DNA from: Granulosicoccaceae bacterium
Lineage (GTDB): Bacteria; Pseudomonadota; Gammaproteobacteria; Granulosicoccales; Granulosicoccaceae
Assembly (NCBI GenBank): GCA_023301405.1
Contig: JALZUX010000070.1
Location: 1 to 6,184, forward strand
Reading direction: 5' to 3'
Length of the DNA: 6,184 nt
The position numbers and the translations under genes are program-made. This document shows, piece after piece, positions 1-6,137 of this stretch. Within the stretch, counting starts at the first letter, position 1, and each line of letters opens with the position of its first letter. Under the pieces are notes generated by a model. It was not told where the DNA came from. It did not search any database and saw only the letters and a program-made list of their open reading frames with translations.

Positions 1-7
1 CACGCTG

Positions 8-17
8 TAGCTAGTGC
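8..17 (+). repeat. Solo copy of the palindrome end sequence
   Basis: The ten bases TAGCTAGTGC are identical to the outer left end of the long palindrome at 1422-1431, and their reverse complement forms its right end at 1582-1591. No matching right arm is found where a 170-nt element would end (near 177, inside the transporter gene), and the following bases do not resemble the palindrome interior. It may be a remnant of a second copy or a chance match. Confidence 0.3.
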
Positions 18-115
18 AAACGACAGTAAAAATACTTTTCGTTAATCGTGTTGCTTTACCGGGGCCATTGGTCTTCATTAACTACCACAGACATTTTTAA
101 ATCTGGATTCCTAGT

Positions 116-1315
116 GTGACTCTGTTTACTTCATCTAAATTCTTCAACATTACCTTGCTAATTATTGCCGAGACAGCAGCAATGACCCTATGGTTTGTTT
201 CTGCAGCGATACTCGGCGATATGAACCAGCAATTCACTATTGCGCCTGGTGTCCAAGCCGCGCTGTCGTCGGCAGTGCAGGGCGGCTTTGTTGTCGGCGC
301 GCTTTTATCTGCGATCAGTGGAGTTGCTGATCGATTTCAACCGCGCTATGTATTTGCTATCTGCATAATAACCGCTGCAATATGCAATGCGTTGTTACTG
401 GTTGCCCCCATTGGCAGTCTACAGGCTATTATGTTGCGTGGATTAACCGGGGCCTGTCTGGCTGGCGTCTACCCGGTGGGTATGAAGATCGCCGTCGGTT
501 GGGGTCAGAAGGATAGAGGTTTTTTGGTTGGGTTGTTGGTGGGGGGGCTTACCTTGGGTTCAGCGGCACCGCACTTACTGGCTTATCAGGGGGGGGCGGA
601 CTGGCGGCTGACGGTACTGGTGACATCCGGCTTAGCGCTGTTGTCTGCAATTCTGGTGATGTTCACCCGCAATGGCCCATTTCACGTGTCAGCGGCTAAA
701 TTCACCGCCAGTTCAATAACGGCAGCATGGACGAATAAAAAGGTACGGTTGGCCTATATCGGTTATCTGGGTCACATGTGGGAGCTATACGCGATGTGGG
801 CTTGGATAGGCATAGCATTGGCGGTAAGTTTTGCTGTTCAACTGCCGGAATCTCAGGCAACAAATCTGGCAAAAATTGTGGCGTTTTCTGTGGTGGCTGT
901 TGGCGCGTTAAGTTGTGCGATAGCCGGTTGGGTTGCCGATCGGATTGGCAAAGCTGAACTAACAATCATTGCGATGGCAATCAGTGGTGCCTGCGCCATC
1001 TTGTTTGCTGTTACGTTTGGCGGAAATGTCACCGTGACGATTATAGTAGCATTGATTTGGGGGGCCTTTATTATCCCTGATTCTGCCCAATTTTCAGCGT
1101 TGGTTGCTGACCATGCACCGGCCGATGCTGTGGGCTCATTACTAACGTTTCAAACGGCGCTGGGGTTTGCTCTGACGACACTAACAGTGCAGGCTGCACC
1201 CATTGTTGCAAGTCGCGTTGGTTGGCCGGTGCTGATGGCATTATTGGCTATTGGTCCTGCGATAGGACTTGTGTCGATGTTGGGGTTAAGGCGAAATTCG
1301 CACCATAATTTATAA
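116..1315 (+). CDS. Major facilitator superfamily (MFS) transporter
   Basis: This is a 399-residue integral membrane protein of the usual MFS length, with about 12 hydrophobic segments, so it most likely moves a small solute across the inner membrane by secondary transport. The loop after TM2 carries an MFS motif A (SGVADRFQPR, near residues 68-77, with D72, R73 and R77). A second motif A-like loop follows TM8 (GWVADRIGK, 271-279), as expected from the internal duplication of the fold. TM4 has R108, G109 and the pattern GVYPVGMK (117-124). The stretch GHMWELYAMW (219-228) is one I associate with an uncharacterised MFS subgroup, so I do not name a substrate. The start is GTG at 116. ATG at 182 would cut into the first membrane segment (residues 11-33), and an in-frame TAA at 98-100 excludes longer forms with usual start codons. 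Only a weak GGA (105-107) serves as a Shine-Dalgarno. The coding sequence contains G runs of 7 (541-547) and 8 (589-596). Confidence 0.9.
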   Translation: MTLFTSSKFFNITLLIIAETAAMTLWFVSAAILGDMNQQFTIAPGVQAALSSAVQGGFVVGALLSAISGVADRFQPRYVFAICIITAAICNALLLVAPIGSLQAIMLRGLTGACLAGVYPVGMKIAVGWGQKDRGFLVGLLVGGLTLGSAAPHLLAYQGGADWRLTVLVTSGLALLSAILVMFTRNGPFHVSAAKFTASSITAAWTNKKVRLAYIGYLGHMWELYAMWAWIGIALAVSFAVQLPESQATNLAKIVAFSVVAVGALSCAIAGWVADRIGKAELTIIAMAISGACAILFAVTFGGNVTVTIIVALIWGAFIIPDSAQFSALVADHAPADAVGSLLTFQTALGFALTTLTVQAAPIVASRVGWPVLMALLAIGPAIGLVSMLGLRRNSHHNL

Positions 1316-1334
1316 GTAAGCGCGTGGAGTCTGA

Positions 1335-1352
1335 ATAGCCACAAAGCCCGGT
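1335..1352 (+). repeat. Short intergenic repeat, second copy at 2238-2255
   Basis: ATAGCCACAAAGCCCGGT here matches 16 of 18 bases at 2238-2255 in direct orientation, and both copies are intergenic. The overlapping 13-mer TCTGAATAGCCAC (1330-1342) recurs inverted at 2128-2140. The copies sit on either side of the thioesterase gene. The lengths are close to what chance can give in a window of this size, so this is a weak call. Confidence 0.25.
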
Positions 1353-1421
1353 GTTCACAACAGAGTGCTGTATGAATTCTGTTAAATAAGCCGAATAGAT
1401 ACCTTGCTGTGGTTAAATTAC

Positions 1422-1591
1422 TAGCTAGTGCTCATCCGTAAAGAGCGCGTAGCGAGGTTGTCACAAGTGCATGAGATTTTGCCTACTACCTGTGGGCGTC
1501 TAGTCGCTCTTAAATGACTACATGTAGAAGGTGAAAGATCGTGTGCTTGTGGCGACCGCAGTAGTGCTCGTTTTTAGATGGGCACTAGCTA
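1422..1591 (+). repeat. 170-nt imperfect palindrome (MITE-like element or structured RNA)
   Basis: Position i opposes position 3013-i along the entire stretch with no net insertion or deletion. The outer arms 1422-1436 and 1577-1591 pair in all 15 positions (one G-T). Positions 1456-1474 pair with 1539-1557 in all 19 (five G-T). Positions 1477-1503 pair with 1511-1536 and their neighbours in 23 of 27. The segment 1437-1455 against 1558-1576 is poorly paired in register, but GAGC/GCTC can pair with a one-base shift. The tip is a small loop near 1504-1509. In total there are about 52 Watson-Crick and 13 G-T pairs out of 85. The ends read TAGCTAGTGC...GCACTAGCTA, so a TA target-site duplication is possible. 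The element lies between convergent genes and overlaps the thioesterase stop codon. It codes for nothing evident. It may act as a transcription barrier or terminator, a mobile MITE, or an RNA. An integron attC site is less likely because the inverted core boxes are missing at the ends. Confidence 0.8.
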
Positions 1592-2067
1592 TGTCTTACC
1601 GATATTTTGTGACCTAACTGCCACGGGGTGTCTAATGCAGAATGTGCGGTTTGTATTTGCCCCAATCGGGTAGTAAGTGATGAGGGCATTAGTGTCGTTT
1701 TTCGTTGAGTCATATCCATATAGGCTGCTAGTGATTCATGGCTAGCCGCCAGGTAATTATTTTCAACTTGAAACATTTCCTGATAGAAGTGAAATGTTTT
1801 TTGATTGAAATCTATTAATCGGGTTTCGAACCGTAACTCATCACCGGCATTTACCTCAGCCAGGAAATTCAAATGGGTTTCAAGGGCAAAAGTTGAGCAT
1901 TGGCTTGTTCGGCGAAATTCAGGCGTTAGCCCAAGCCAGTTAAAAAAAGGTTCTACAGCTAGATCGAAAGCAACCAGGTAGTAGCCAACGTTTAAATGAC
2001 CGTTGTAGTCAATCCAGTCATCTTTAATCGTCAGAGAAAACTCGTTGAAGGGGGTTTGCATTTCCAT
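1585..2067 (-). CDS. Hot-dog fold acyl-CoA thioesterase (4HBT family)
   Basis: The protein has 160 residues, typical of single-domain hot-dog thioesterases, which hydrolyse acyl-CoA thioesters in the cytoplasm. The signature DYNGHLNVGYY lies at residues 20-30: D20 is in the usual catalytic acid position and NGH begins the long central helix. Further family-like stretches are ETHLNFLAEVNAGDEL (63-78) and KTFHFYQEM (90-98), which build the sheet. The sequence resembles the thioesterase family that includes betainyl-CoA thioesterases of carnitine breakdown, but no carnitine gene is nearby, so the substrate is unknown. I chose ATG at 2067 because AGAAGG stands five bases upstream. The frame stays open to an ATG at 2181, but the extra 38 residues (rich in His, Gln and Ser, reading through an 8-G tract) precede the normal domain start. 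The last serine and the TAG stop come from the arm of the palindrome at 1422-1591. The gene converges with the MFS gene and diverges from the kinase gene. Confidence 0.85.
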   Translation of the reverse strand: MEMQTPFNEFSLTIKDDWIDYNGHLNVGYYLVAFDLAVEPFFNWLGLTPEFRRTSQCSTFALETHLNFLAEVNAGDELRFETRLIDFNQKTFHFYQEMFQVENNYLAASHESLAAYMDMTQRKTTLMPSSLTTRLGQIQTAHSALDTPWQLGHKISVRHS

Positions 2068-2072
2068 TAGAA

Positions 2073-2078
2073 CCTTCT
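2073..2078 (-). promoter_or_regulatory. Ribosome binding site of the thioesterase gene
   Basis: On the minus strand this reads AGAAGG, five bases before the ATG at 2067-2065. It is the strongest Shine-Dalgarno match in the window, and it decides the start in favour of the 160-residue protein over the longer 198-residue frame. Confidence 0.75.
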
Positions 2079-2103
2079 GTTTTGAAGTTTGTGAAAGTGA
2101 AAA

Positions 2104-2111
2104 GGGGGGGG
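2104..2111. repeat. Eight-G homopolymer tract in the thioesterase leader
   Basis: Eight consecutive G on the plus strand (C on the minus strand) lie 37 to 44 bases upstream of the chosen thioesterase start. A tract of this length can slip during replication and could alter promoter or leader spacing. No such role is shown by the sequence alone. Confidence 0.5.
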
Positions 2112-2393
2112 CAAAAAATTGTCTAAAGTGGCTATTCAGAGCCCAGCAGTGTTGTCTATGTGCATTGTGGCTCGCGCTCAATTACCTGTGTATGTTCTGC
2201 GCTCCTGCCCCATGAATAAGACAAATTTGCCCTAATCATAGCCACAAAACCCTGTAGTTAGTCGAATCATGAAGTATAGATTCTTTAAAACCGGCAGAAT
2301 GATTACAAGCCTGGATGATCTAGGTTTTGTTGTTGCACTTCGATAAGGAAATTGAAAAACACAGCCCCGTTTGCGCGTAGGTGCACTCTAAAT

Positions 2394-2421
2394 TTGTAGT
2401 CTGTCTGGCAGAAACTATAGC
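2394..2421 (+). promoter_or_regulatory. Candidate sigma70-like promoter for the kinase gene
   Basis: TTGTAG (2394-2399) and TATAGC (2416-2421) are separated by 16 bases. They match the consensus hexamers in three and four positions respectively. Placement about 110 bases before the kinase ATG is reasonable and would put the stem-loop at 2448-2492 inside the mRNA leader. The match is weak and no transcription start evidence exists. Confidence 0.25.
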
Positions 2422-2447
2422 GAATTTTGATCTAATTGAGAATTACT

Positions 2448-2492
2448 CAACATCTTCTACTGGGTGCCGATGGTTTCCGGGTAAAGATGTTG
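2448..2492 (+). promoter_or_regulatory. Stem-loop in the kinase leader, flanked by direct repeats
   Basis: CAACATCTT (2448-2456) is perfectly complementary to AAGATGTTG (2484-2492). The stem can be lengthened by TAC/GTA after one bulged base. The nine bases TCTAATTGA occur on both sides, at 2431-2439 and 2493-2501. The structure ends 42 bases before the kinase ATG. It could be a leader hairpin affecting translation, or an operator pair given by the direct repeats. It has no T tract, so it is not a standard terminator. Confidence 0.4.
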
Positions 2493-2534
2493 TCTAATTG
2501 ATTGGGAATCGTAGCGAAGCGGCGCGGTGTAAAA

Positions 2535-4856
2535 ATGCTAGAAGATAAACTGCTGAAAAGCGACATCGGCAAAATAGACGTGTCATTAGCATCTATGGAG
2601 CAAAAATTTGGCCGTGCTAGCATCCGTAAGCGGCTGATTGTGCTCGCTGTGCTGGTGTTGATTGTGGCGCTCATGGCTGGTTTTGCTGTGGTAGCCACGA
2701 TGCTGAATTCATCGTGGTCGGCGCGCCAGATGGCAATGTTAGCAGGTGGTATAACGGCCACCCTGATCGTTTGCATCGGTATTCCGATGATACTATTCCA
2801 AAAGAAAAGTCTGGATGCGTTTAATTTGATGATGAATGCGCTCAACGTGGTTGATGCGCCATTCACTCTTTTTGACCGTAATCGTCGAGTTGTCCAATAC
2901 AACGAGGCGGCGAACCGATACTTCCTGGAAAGCGGTGCAGGAATTGCCGTTGGGATGACCGAAAGAGAACTTATTGCCAAAGCGGCTCGGCGTCAGGAAA
3001 AAAATATCGCCCTGCGAGATGACTGGATTAACGCCACCCTAGCTGAGCGGAATCAGCGGATGGACAGCGGTCAGTCACGAACAGTGTTCACTAAAAGTAC
3101 CAATCGCTATCATCAAGTGATGGTTGCTCAGCTTGATACAGGCCACGTGGTAGATATGAGGTCAGATGTTACTGAGCTGAAATTTCAAGAGAAGCAACTG
3201 GCGGAACGTGAGCAGGAGCTTGAAAAATCTCGCAACGAAGCACAAGCCTCTAATAACGCAAAGTCTGAATTTTTAGCCAACATGAGTCATGAAATCCGTA
3301 CACCGATGAATGGCGTTATCGGTATGACGGAGTTGTTACTGGACAGCGATTTAAACAGCGAGCAACGGATGTACGCATCAACGGTGTCTAAGTCAGGTTT
3401 GGCACTGCTTACCATTATTAACGATATCCTTGATTTTTCAAAAATAGAAGCAGGCAAGCTTGAGCTTGACCCGTCGCCATTCGACATGCGATCAGCGCTC
3501 GATGATGTGGCGGCATTGCTAGCGACACGTGCACACGCAAAAAGCATTGAACTGGTGATGAATTTTTCACCTGATTTGCCTGATCGGTACATCGGTGACG
3601 TTGGGCGGCTGCGCCAGATAATGACTAACTTGACGGGCAATGCCATCAAGTTCACCGAGCACGGGCATGTTGTGGTGTCAGTGCAAGGTGGTGTGGAAAA
3701 CAACAGGGCGACACTAACATTCAATGTGCGTGACACGGGAATCGGGATTCCGGCCAATAAGCATGCTGCTGTTTTTCGCGAGTTTGAGCAAGTAGACGGC
3801 GCGTCAAACCGGAAGTATGAAGGTACTGGTCTTGGGCTGGCGATATCGCAAAAGTTGATTCAGCTGATGGGGGGCGAAATTAAGCTGAGATCTGAAGAGA
3901 ACAAGGGCTCCGAATTTTTCTTCACTGTTGAGTTTTCGGTTGACACTGCCGCGGCTGTGCCATCGTTAGACAAGCAAATAGATGTCAGTCTGACTGATCG
4001 GAAAGTGCTAATCGTTGATGATCTTCCGATCAATCGTGAAATTCTCAGTCGCCAGGTAAAAAGCTGGGGAATGACATCTGTGGTCGCAAGCAGTGGCGTC
4101 GAGGCGATTGAGCTTGCCCGCCGTGAACAGCAAACTGATCAGCCGATCGAAATAGCGATTTTTGATTTTCAAATGCCTGGCATGGACGGCCATGAATTAT
4201 GTCGCAATTTTAAAGAGTCTGAACAGCTGCGAAGTATCCCTCTATTGTTACTTTCATCAGTAGATCAGTCGACTCAGAGGGCCAAAATGCTTCAGTTGGG
4301 TTTTGCGGATTGTATGATCAAACCAGCCCGTGCTGAAATTCTTTGCCAATCTGTCAGCAAGGCATTGGCGATAGGCGTGGTAAACGGGGATAACAATGAT
4401 CATGAATTACTGTCAAAGCGGAAAATGCTTGAGCAGCAAGACACCAGAGCCGATGTACGGAAAATCCTAGTCGTTGAGGATAATGAAATAAATCAATTGG
4501 TGATATCCAGCATGCTTGATAGCGATGCGTTTGAGCTGGAAATTGCTGAAGACGGTCAGTTAGGTTTTGAATTATTTAAAAGCTTCAAGCCAGACATTGT
4601 ATTCATGGATGTATCAATGCCAGTGTTAAACGGGTTTGATTCTACGGCACTTATTCGTAATTTTGAAAGTGAAACCAATGCTGATCGTTGCCCTGTAATT
4701 GCGTTGACAGCCAATGCTATGCGAGGCGACCGTGAGAAGTGCTTTGATGCGGGTATGGATGATTTCATGAGCAAGCCAATTATCATGAATGATCTTTTTG
4801 CGCTGATCGAAAAATGGCTGGACGAGGCGGACGAATCAATCGAAGACGCTGCCTAG
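2535..4856 (+). CDS. Hybrid sensor histidine kinase with two receiver domains
   Basis: This 773-residue inner-membrane sensor kinase autophosphorylates a histidine and passes phosphate to its own aspartates. Two transmembrane helices (about 35-57 and 66-88) leave only some eight periplasmic residues. A PAS-like domain follows (about 100-214), then a charged coiled coil (215-241). The HisKA domain has H252 in SHEIRTPMNG. The HATPase domain has an N box with N369 (NLTGNAIKF), a G1 box DTGIGIP from 400, an F box near 414 and a G2 box GTGLGLAIS from 430. Receiver 1 has acidic D495/D496, acceptor D544 (IFDFQMPGMDG) and K596. Receiver 2 has E648/D649, acceptor D692 (FMDVSMPVLNG), T725 and K747. All key residues are present. 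There is no HPt domain, so output probably needs a separate HPt protein. The architecture resembles BarA-like kinases without the HPt. The start is ATG 2535; a TTG at 2502, directly after an in-frame TGA, would add 11 residues. Neither start has a good Shine-Dalgarno. Confidence 0.93.
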   Translation: MLEDKLLKSDIGKIDVSLASMEQKFGRASIRKRLIVLAVLVLIVALMAGFAVVATMLNSSWSARQMAMLAGGITATLIVCIGIPMILFQKKSLDAFNLMMNALNVVDAPFTLFDRNRRVVQYNEAANRYFLESGAGIAVGMTERELIAKAARRQEKNIALRDDWINATLAERNQRMDSGQSRTVFTKSTNRYHQVMVAQLDTGHVVDMRSDVTELKFQEKQLAEREQELEKSRNEAQASNNAKSEFLANMSHEIRTPMNGVIGMTELLLDSDLNSEQRMYASTVSKSGLALLTIINDILDFSKIEAGKLELDPSPFDMRSALDDVAALLATRAHAKSIELVMNFSPDLPDRYIGDVGRLRQIMTNLTGNAIKFTEHGHVVVSVQGGVENNRATLTFNVRDTGIGIPANKHAAVFREFEQVDGASNRKYEGTGLGLAISQKLIQLMGGEIKLRSEENKGSEFFFTVEFSVDTAAAVPSLDKQIDVSLTDRKVLIVDDLPINREILSRQVKSWGMTSVVASSGVEAIELARREQQTDQPIEIAIFDFQMPGMDGHELCRNFKESEQLRSIPLLLLSSVDQSTQRAKMLQLGFADCMIKPARAEILCQSVSKALAIGVVNGDNNDHELLSKRKMLEQQDTRADVRKILVVEDNEINQLVISSMLDSDAFELEIAEDGQLGFELFKSFKPDIVFMDVSMPVLNGFDSTALIRNFESETNADRCPVIALTANAMRGDREKCFDAGMDDFMSKPIIMNDLFALIEKWLDEADESIEDAA

Positions 4857-4911
4857 TCCAGATCATTAAGCAAGTACTTATCCCATGCGTCGGTCCATAG
4901 TGATTCGCTTT

Positions 4912-4939
4912 TAGCTGCTTTGGTCTGTACCAGCAGCTA
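4912..4939 (+). terminator. Stem-loop downstream of the kinase gene, terminator-like
   Basis: TAGCTGCT (4912-4919) pairs perfectly with AGCAGCTA (4932-4939), and GGT/ACC can extend the stem inward past two bulged T. It begins 56 bases after the kinase stop codon, a usual place for a transcript end. No T tract follows on the plus strand, so intrinsic termination is doubtful. It could instead protect the mRNA 3' end. Confidence 0.35.
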
Positions 4940-5154
4940 TGAGGGTAATGATCCACACGCGGCAATAACGTTAATAATGCTCGCAGCGTGCCTGACTTCG
5001 TCGAACTGATGAAACTCTTAAAGACGTTTGCATTCACCCCTCGCTGGTTAAGTATCTATGATTTGGATAGCCATGATGAGGTGCGGGTGACAGACAGGTA
5101 GCAGCCGATTGGCAGTAAGTGTATCGGTGCTGTGGTTTCTGGCATGATAGAACG

Positions 5155-5164
5155 TTGTTAACAA
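5155..5164. promoter_or_regulatory. Palindrome near the GST start, possible operator
   Basis: TTGTTAACAA is a perfect 10-nt palindrome ending 13 bases before the GST start codon, where a Shine-Dalgarno sequence would normally stand. It may be a regulator binding site covering the start of the transcript. A palindrome of this length can also arise by chance. Confidence 0.25.
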
Positions 5165-5177
5165 TAGCTGCGTTACT

Positions 5178-6137
5178 ATGTCTGAAATAATTCTTCATCA
5201 GTACCCTCAATCACCTGTCGCAGAGAAAGTTCGGGTGGGCTTCGGGATTAAAAACCTAGAGTGGCGTTCTGTTGAAATACCACGTATCCCGCCAAAGCCT
5301 GATTTGATTCCGTTAACCGGTGGATATCGTCGAACACCGGTTATGCAAATAGGCGCTGATATCTACTGTGACAGTCAGTGTATCTTGCGGGAATTGGAAA
5401 AGCGCTACCCCGAGCCGGCATACTATCCGGCCAATGAACATCATTACAGCGGCGGGCTATCGTGGGCTTTTGCACGGTGGACTGACGACCGATTGTTTGC
5501 TCAGACCATAAAGCTGGTGTTGGCCGGAGCAGGGGACGCACTACCCGCAGACTTTGCTGAGGATCGAGGTCGTCTGTACTTTGGGCCGGATTGGCAAACT
5601 GAGCTAGAAGCGGCGAAAGATGAAATTGCCCACATTAGAGCGCAACTGCGCGGTCAGTTTATGTGGCTAGACGATTGGCTGGCAGGACAGCAAGCCCTGC
5701 AAAAAGAATATGTTCTTAGTGACAAACCCGGTGTGGCTGATGCCTGTGCGTATTATCTGGTGTGGTTTATCCGTGGGCGCTGGAGCGGTGGACCTGAATT
5801 GCTATCAGAATTTCCCAATTTGCAAAGGTGGGAAGAAAAGGTCAAAGCCATCGGCCATGGTAAATCCTCTGGCATGACCGGTGCGCAGGCGTTAGCGGTT
5901 GCGTTAAATAGCGAAACAACTACTGCAGAGACTTGCGACAAGCATGATCCGCAGGGGCTTAAGCCGGGTATGAAAGTGGGTATTGGGCCCGATATCGATG
6001 GCGGTGAGGTATCAACGACGGGCGTTGTTCATGCGGTTAGTAGTGAAACGATTTCTTTAATGAGGGAGAGTACTCAGACTGGCACTGTCTGTGTACATTT
6101 TCCGCGGGTTGGGTATCGGGTGGAGGCTCTCGGCTAG
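5178..6137 (+). CDS. Glutathione S-transferase family protein with extra C-terminal domain
   Basis: The protein has 319 residues, about 90 longer than a standard GST. Residues 1-78 form a thioredoxin-like GST N-terminal domain: SPVAEKVR (12-19) is in the active-site position with S12, RRTPVMQ (51-57) holds the cis-proline P54, and D65-S66 is the usual contact to the gamma-glutamyl group of glutathione. Residues about 88-228 fit the helical C-terminal domain, including SDKPGVADACAYY (181-193), which resembles the conserved N-capping segment with D188. From about 250 to the end the sequence turns into a Gly/Val/Thr-rich, strand-like segment (GLKPGMKVGIG, then TGVVHAVSSETISL) that is not part of the GST fold; I do not know its role. 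The protein is probably cytosolic, but substrate and even glutathione transfer activity are unproven. The start is ATG 5178; no clear Shine-Dalgarno precedes it. It stands alone, 321 bases after the kinase gene. Confidence 0.85.
   Translation: MSEIILHQYPQSPVAEKVRVGFGIKNLEWRSVEIPRIPPKPDLIPLTGGYRRTPVMQIGADIYCDSQCILRELEKRYPEPAYYPANEHHYSGGLSWAFARWTDDRLFAQTIKLVLAGAGDALPADFAEDRGRLYFGPDWQTELEAAKDEIAHIRAQLRGQFMWLDDWLAGQQALQKEYVLSDKPGVADACAYYLVWFIRGRWSGGPELLSEFPNLQRWEEKVKAIGHGKSSGMTGAQALAVALNSETTTAETCDKHDPQGLKPGMKVGIGPDIDGGEVSTTGVVHAVSSETISLMRESTQTGTVCVHFPRVGYRVEALG

Larger units (their letters stand above)
2068..2534. other. Divergent intergenic region between thioesterase and kinase
   Basis: This gene-free stretch of 467 bases must hold the promoters of both flanking genes. 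It contains the thioesterase ribosome binding site, an 8-G tract, one copy of a short repeat (2238-2255), a weak sigma70-like candidate (2394-2421) and a stem-loop (2448-2492). Small frames are present, the longest noticed being a 25-codon one at 2269-2346 on the plus strand. It lacks a ribosome binding site and any recognisable sequence, so I do not call it a gene. Confidence 0.6.
4857..5177. other. Intergenic region between kinase and GST genes
   Basis: No convincing gene lies in these 321 bases. The kinase frame stays open for 50 codons after its TAG until tandem TGA codons at 5007-5012, but the translation shows no HPt or other recognisable pattern. The stretch holds a stem-loop at 4912-4939, a TTGGCA hexamer at 5109-5114 that lacks a matching -10 box at the proper distance, and a palindrome at 5155-5164. 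Confidence 0.6.

Noticed and set aside
19..43. Hairpin AACGA/TCGTT with inner AGTA/TACT as a terminator of an upstream gene
   Set aside because: It is interrupted, AT-rich and not followed by a T tract, and the upstream gene is not visible.
1359..1383. Small hairpin AACAGA/TCTGTT after the MFS stop as a terminator
   Set aside because: The stem is only six pairs, the loop is long and no T tract follows.
1422..1591. Integron attC recombination site
   Set aside because: The ends lack paired RYYYAAC and GTTRRRY boxes, there is no integrase and the neighbouring genes are not in cassette form. GTTAAAT at 1381 and 1412 fits the core consensus but has no proper partner.
2068..2181. N-terminal extension of the thioesterase to an ATG at 2181 (38 more residues)
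   Set aside because: The hot-dog domain begins right after the ATG at 2067, which has AGAAGG at ideal spacing. The extension crosses an 8-G tract and looks non-coding.
2269..2346. 25-codon plus-strand frame in the divergent intergenic region
   Set aside because: It has no Shine-Dalgarno, no hydrophobic or toxin-like pattern and a length common by chance.
2447..2980. Minus-strand 177-codon frame opposite the kinase start, and similar antisense frames elsewhere
   Set aside because: The translation is low-complexity (Ser, Ile, Arg rich) as expected from the antisense of a real gene; the plus strand encodes clear kinase domains.
4857..5009. Kinase frame continuing open for 50 codons after TAG, possibly a lost HPt domain
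   Set aside because: The translation has no HPt-like histidine motif (no AHxLKG pattern), and 50 open codons can arise by chance.
4783..5037. Minus-strand 84-codon frame overlapping the 3' end of the kinase gene
   Set aside because: It has no recognisable pattern, overlaps a confident gene, and its start lacks convincing translation signals.
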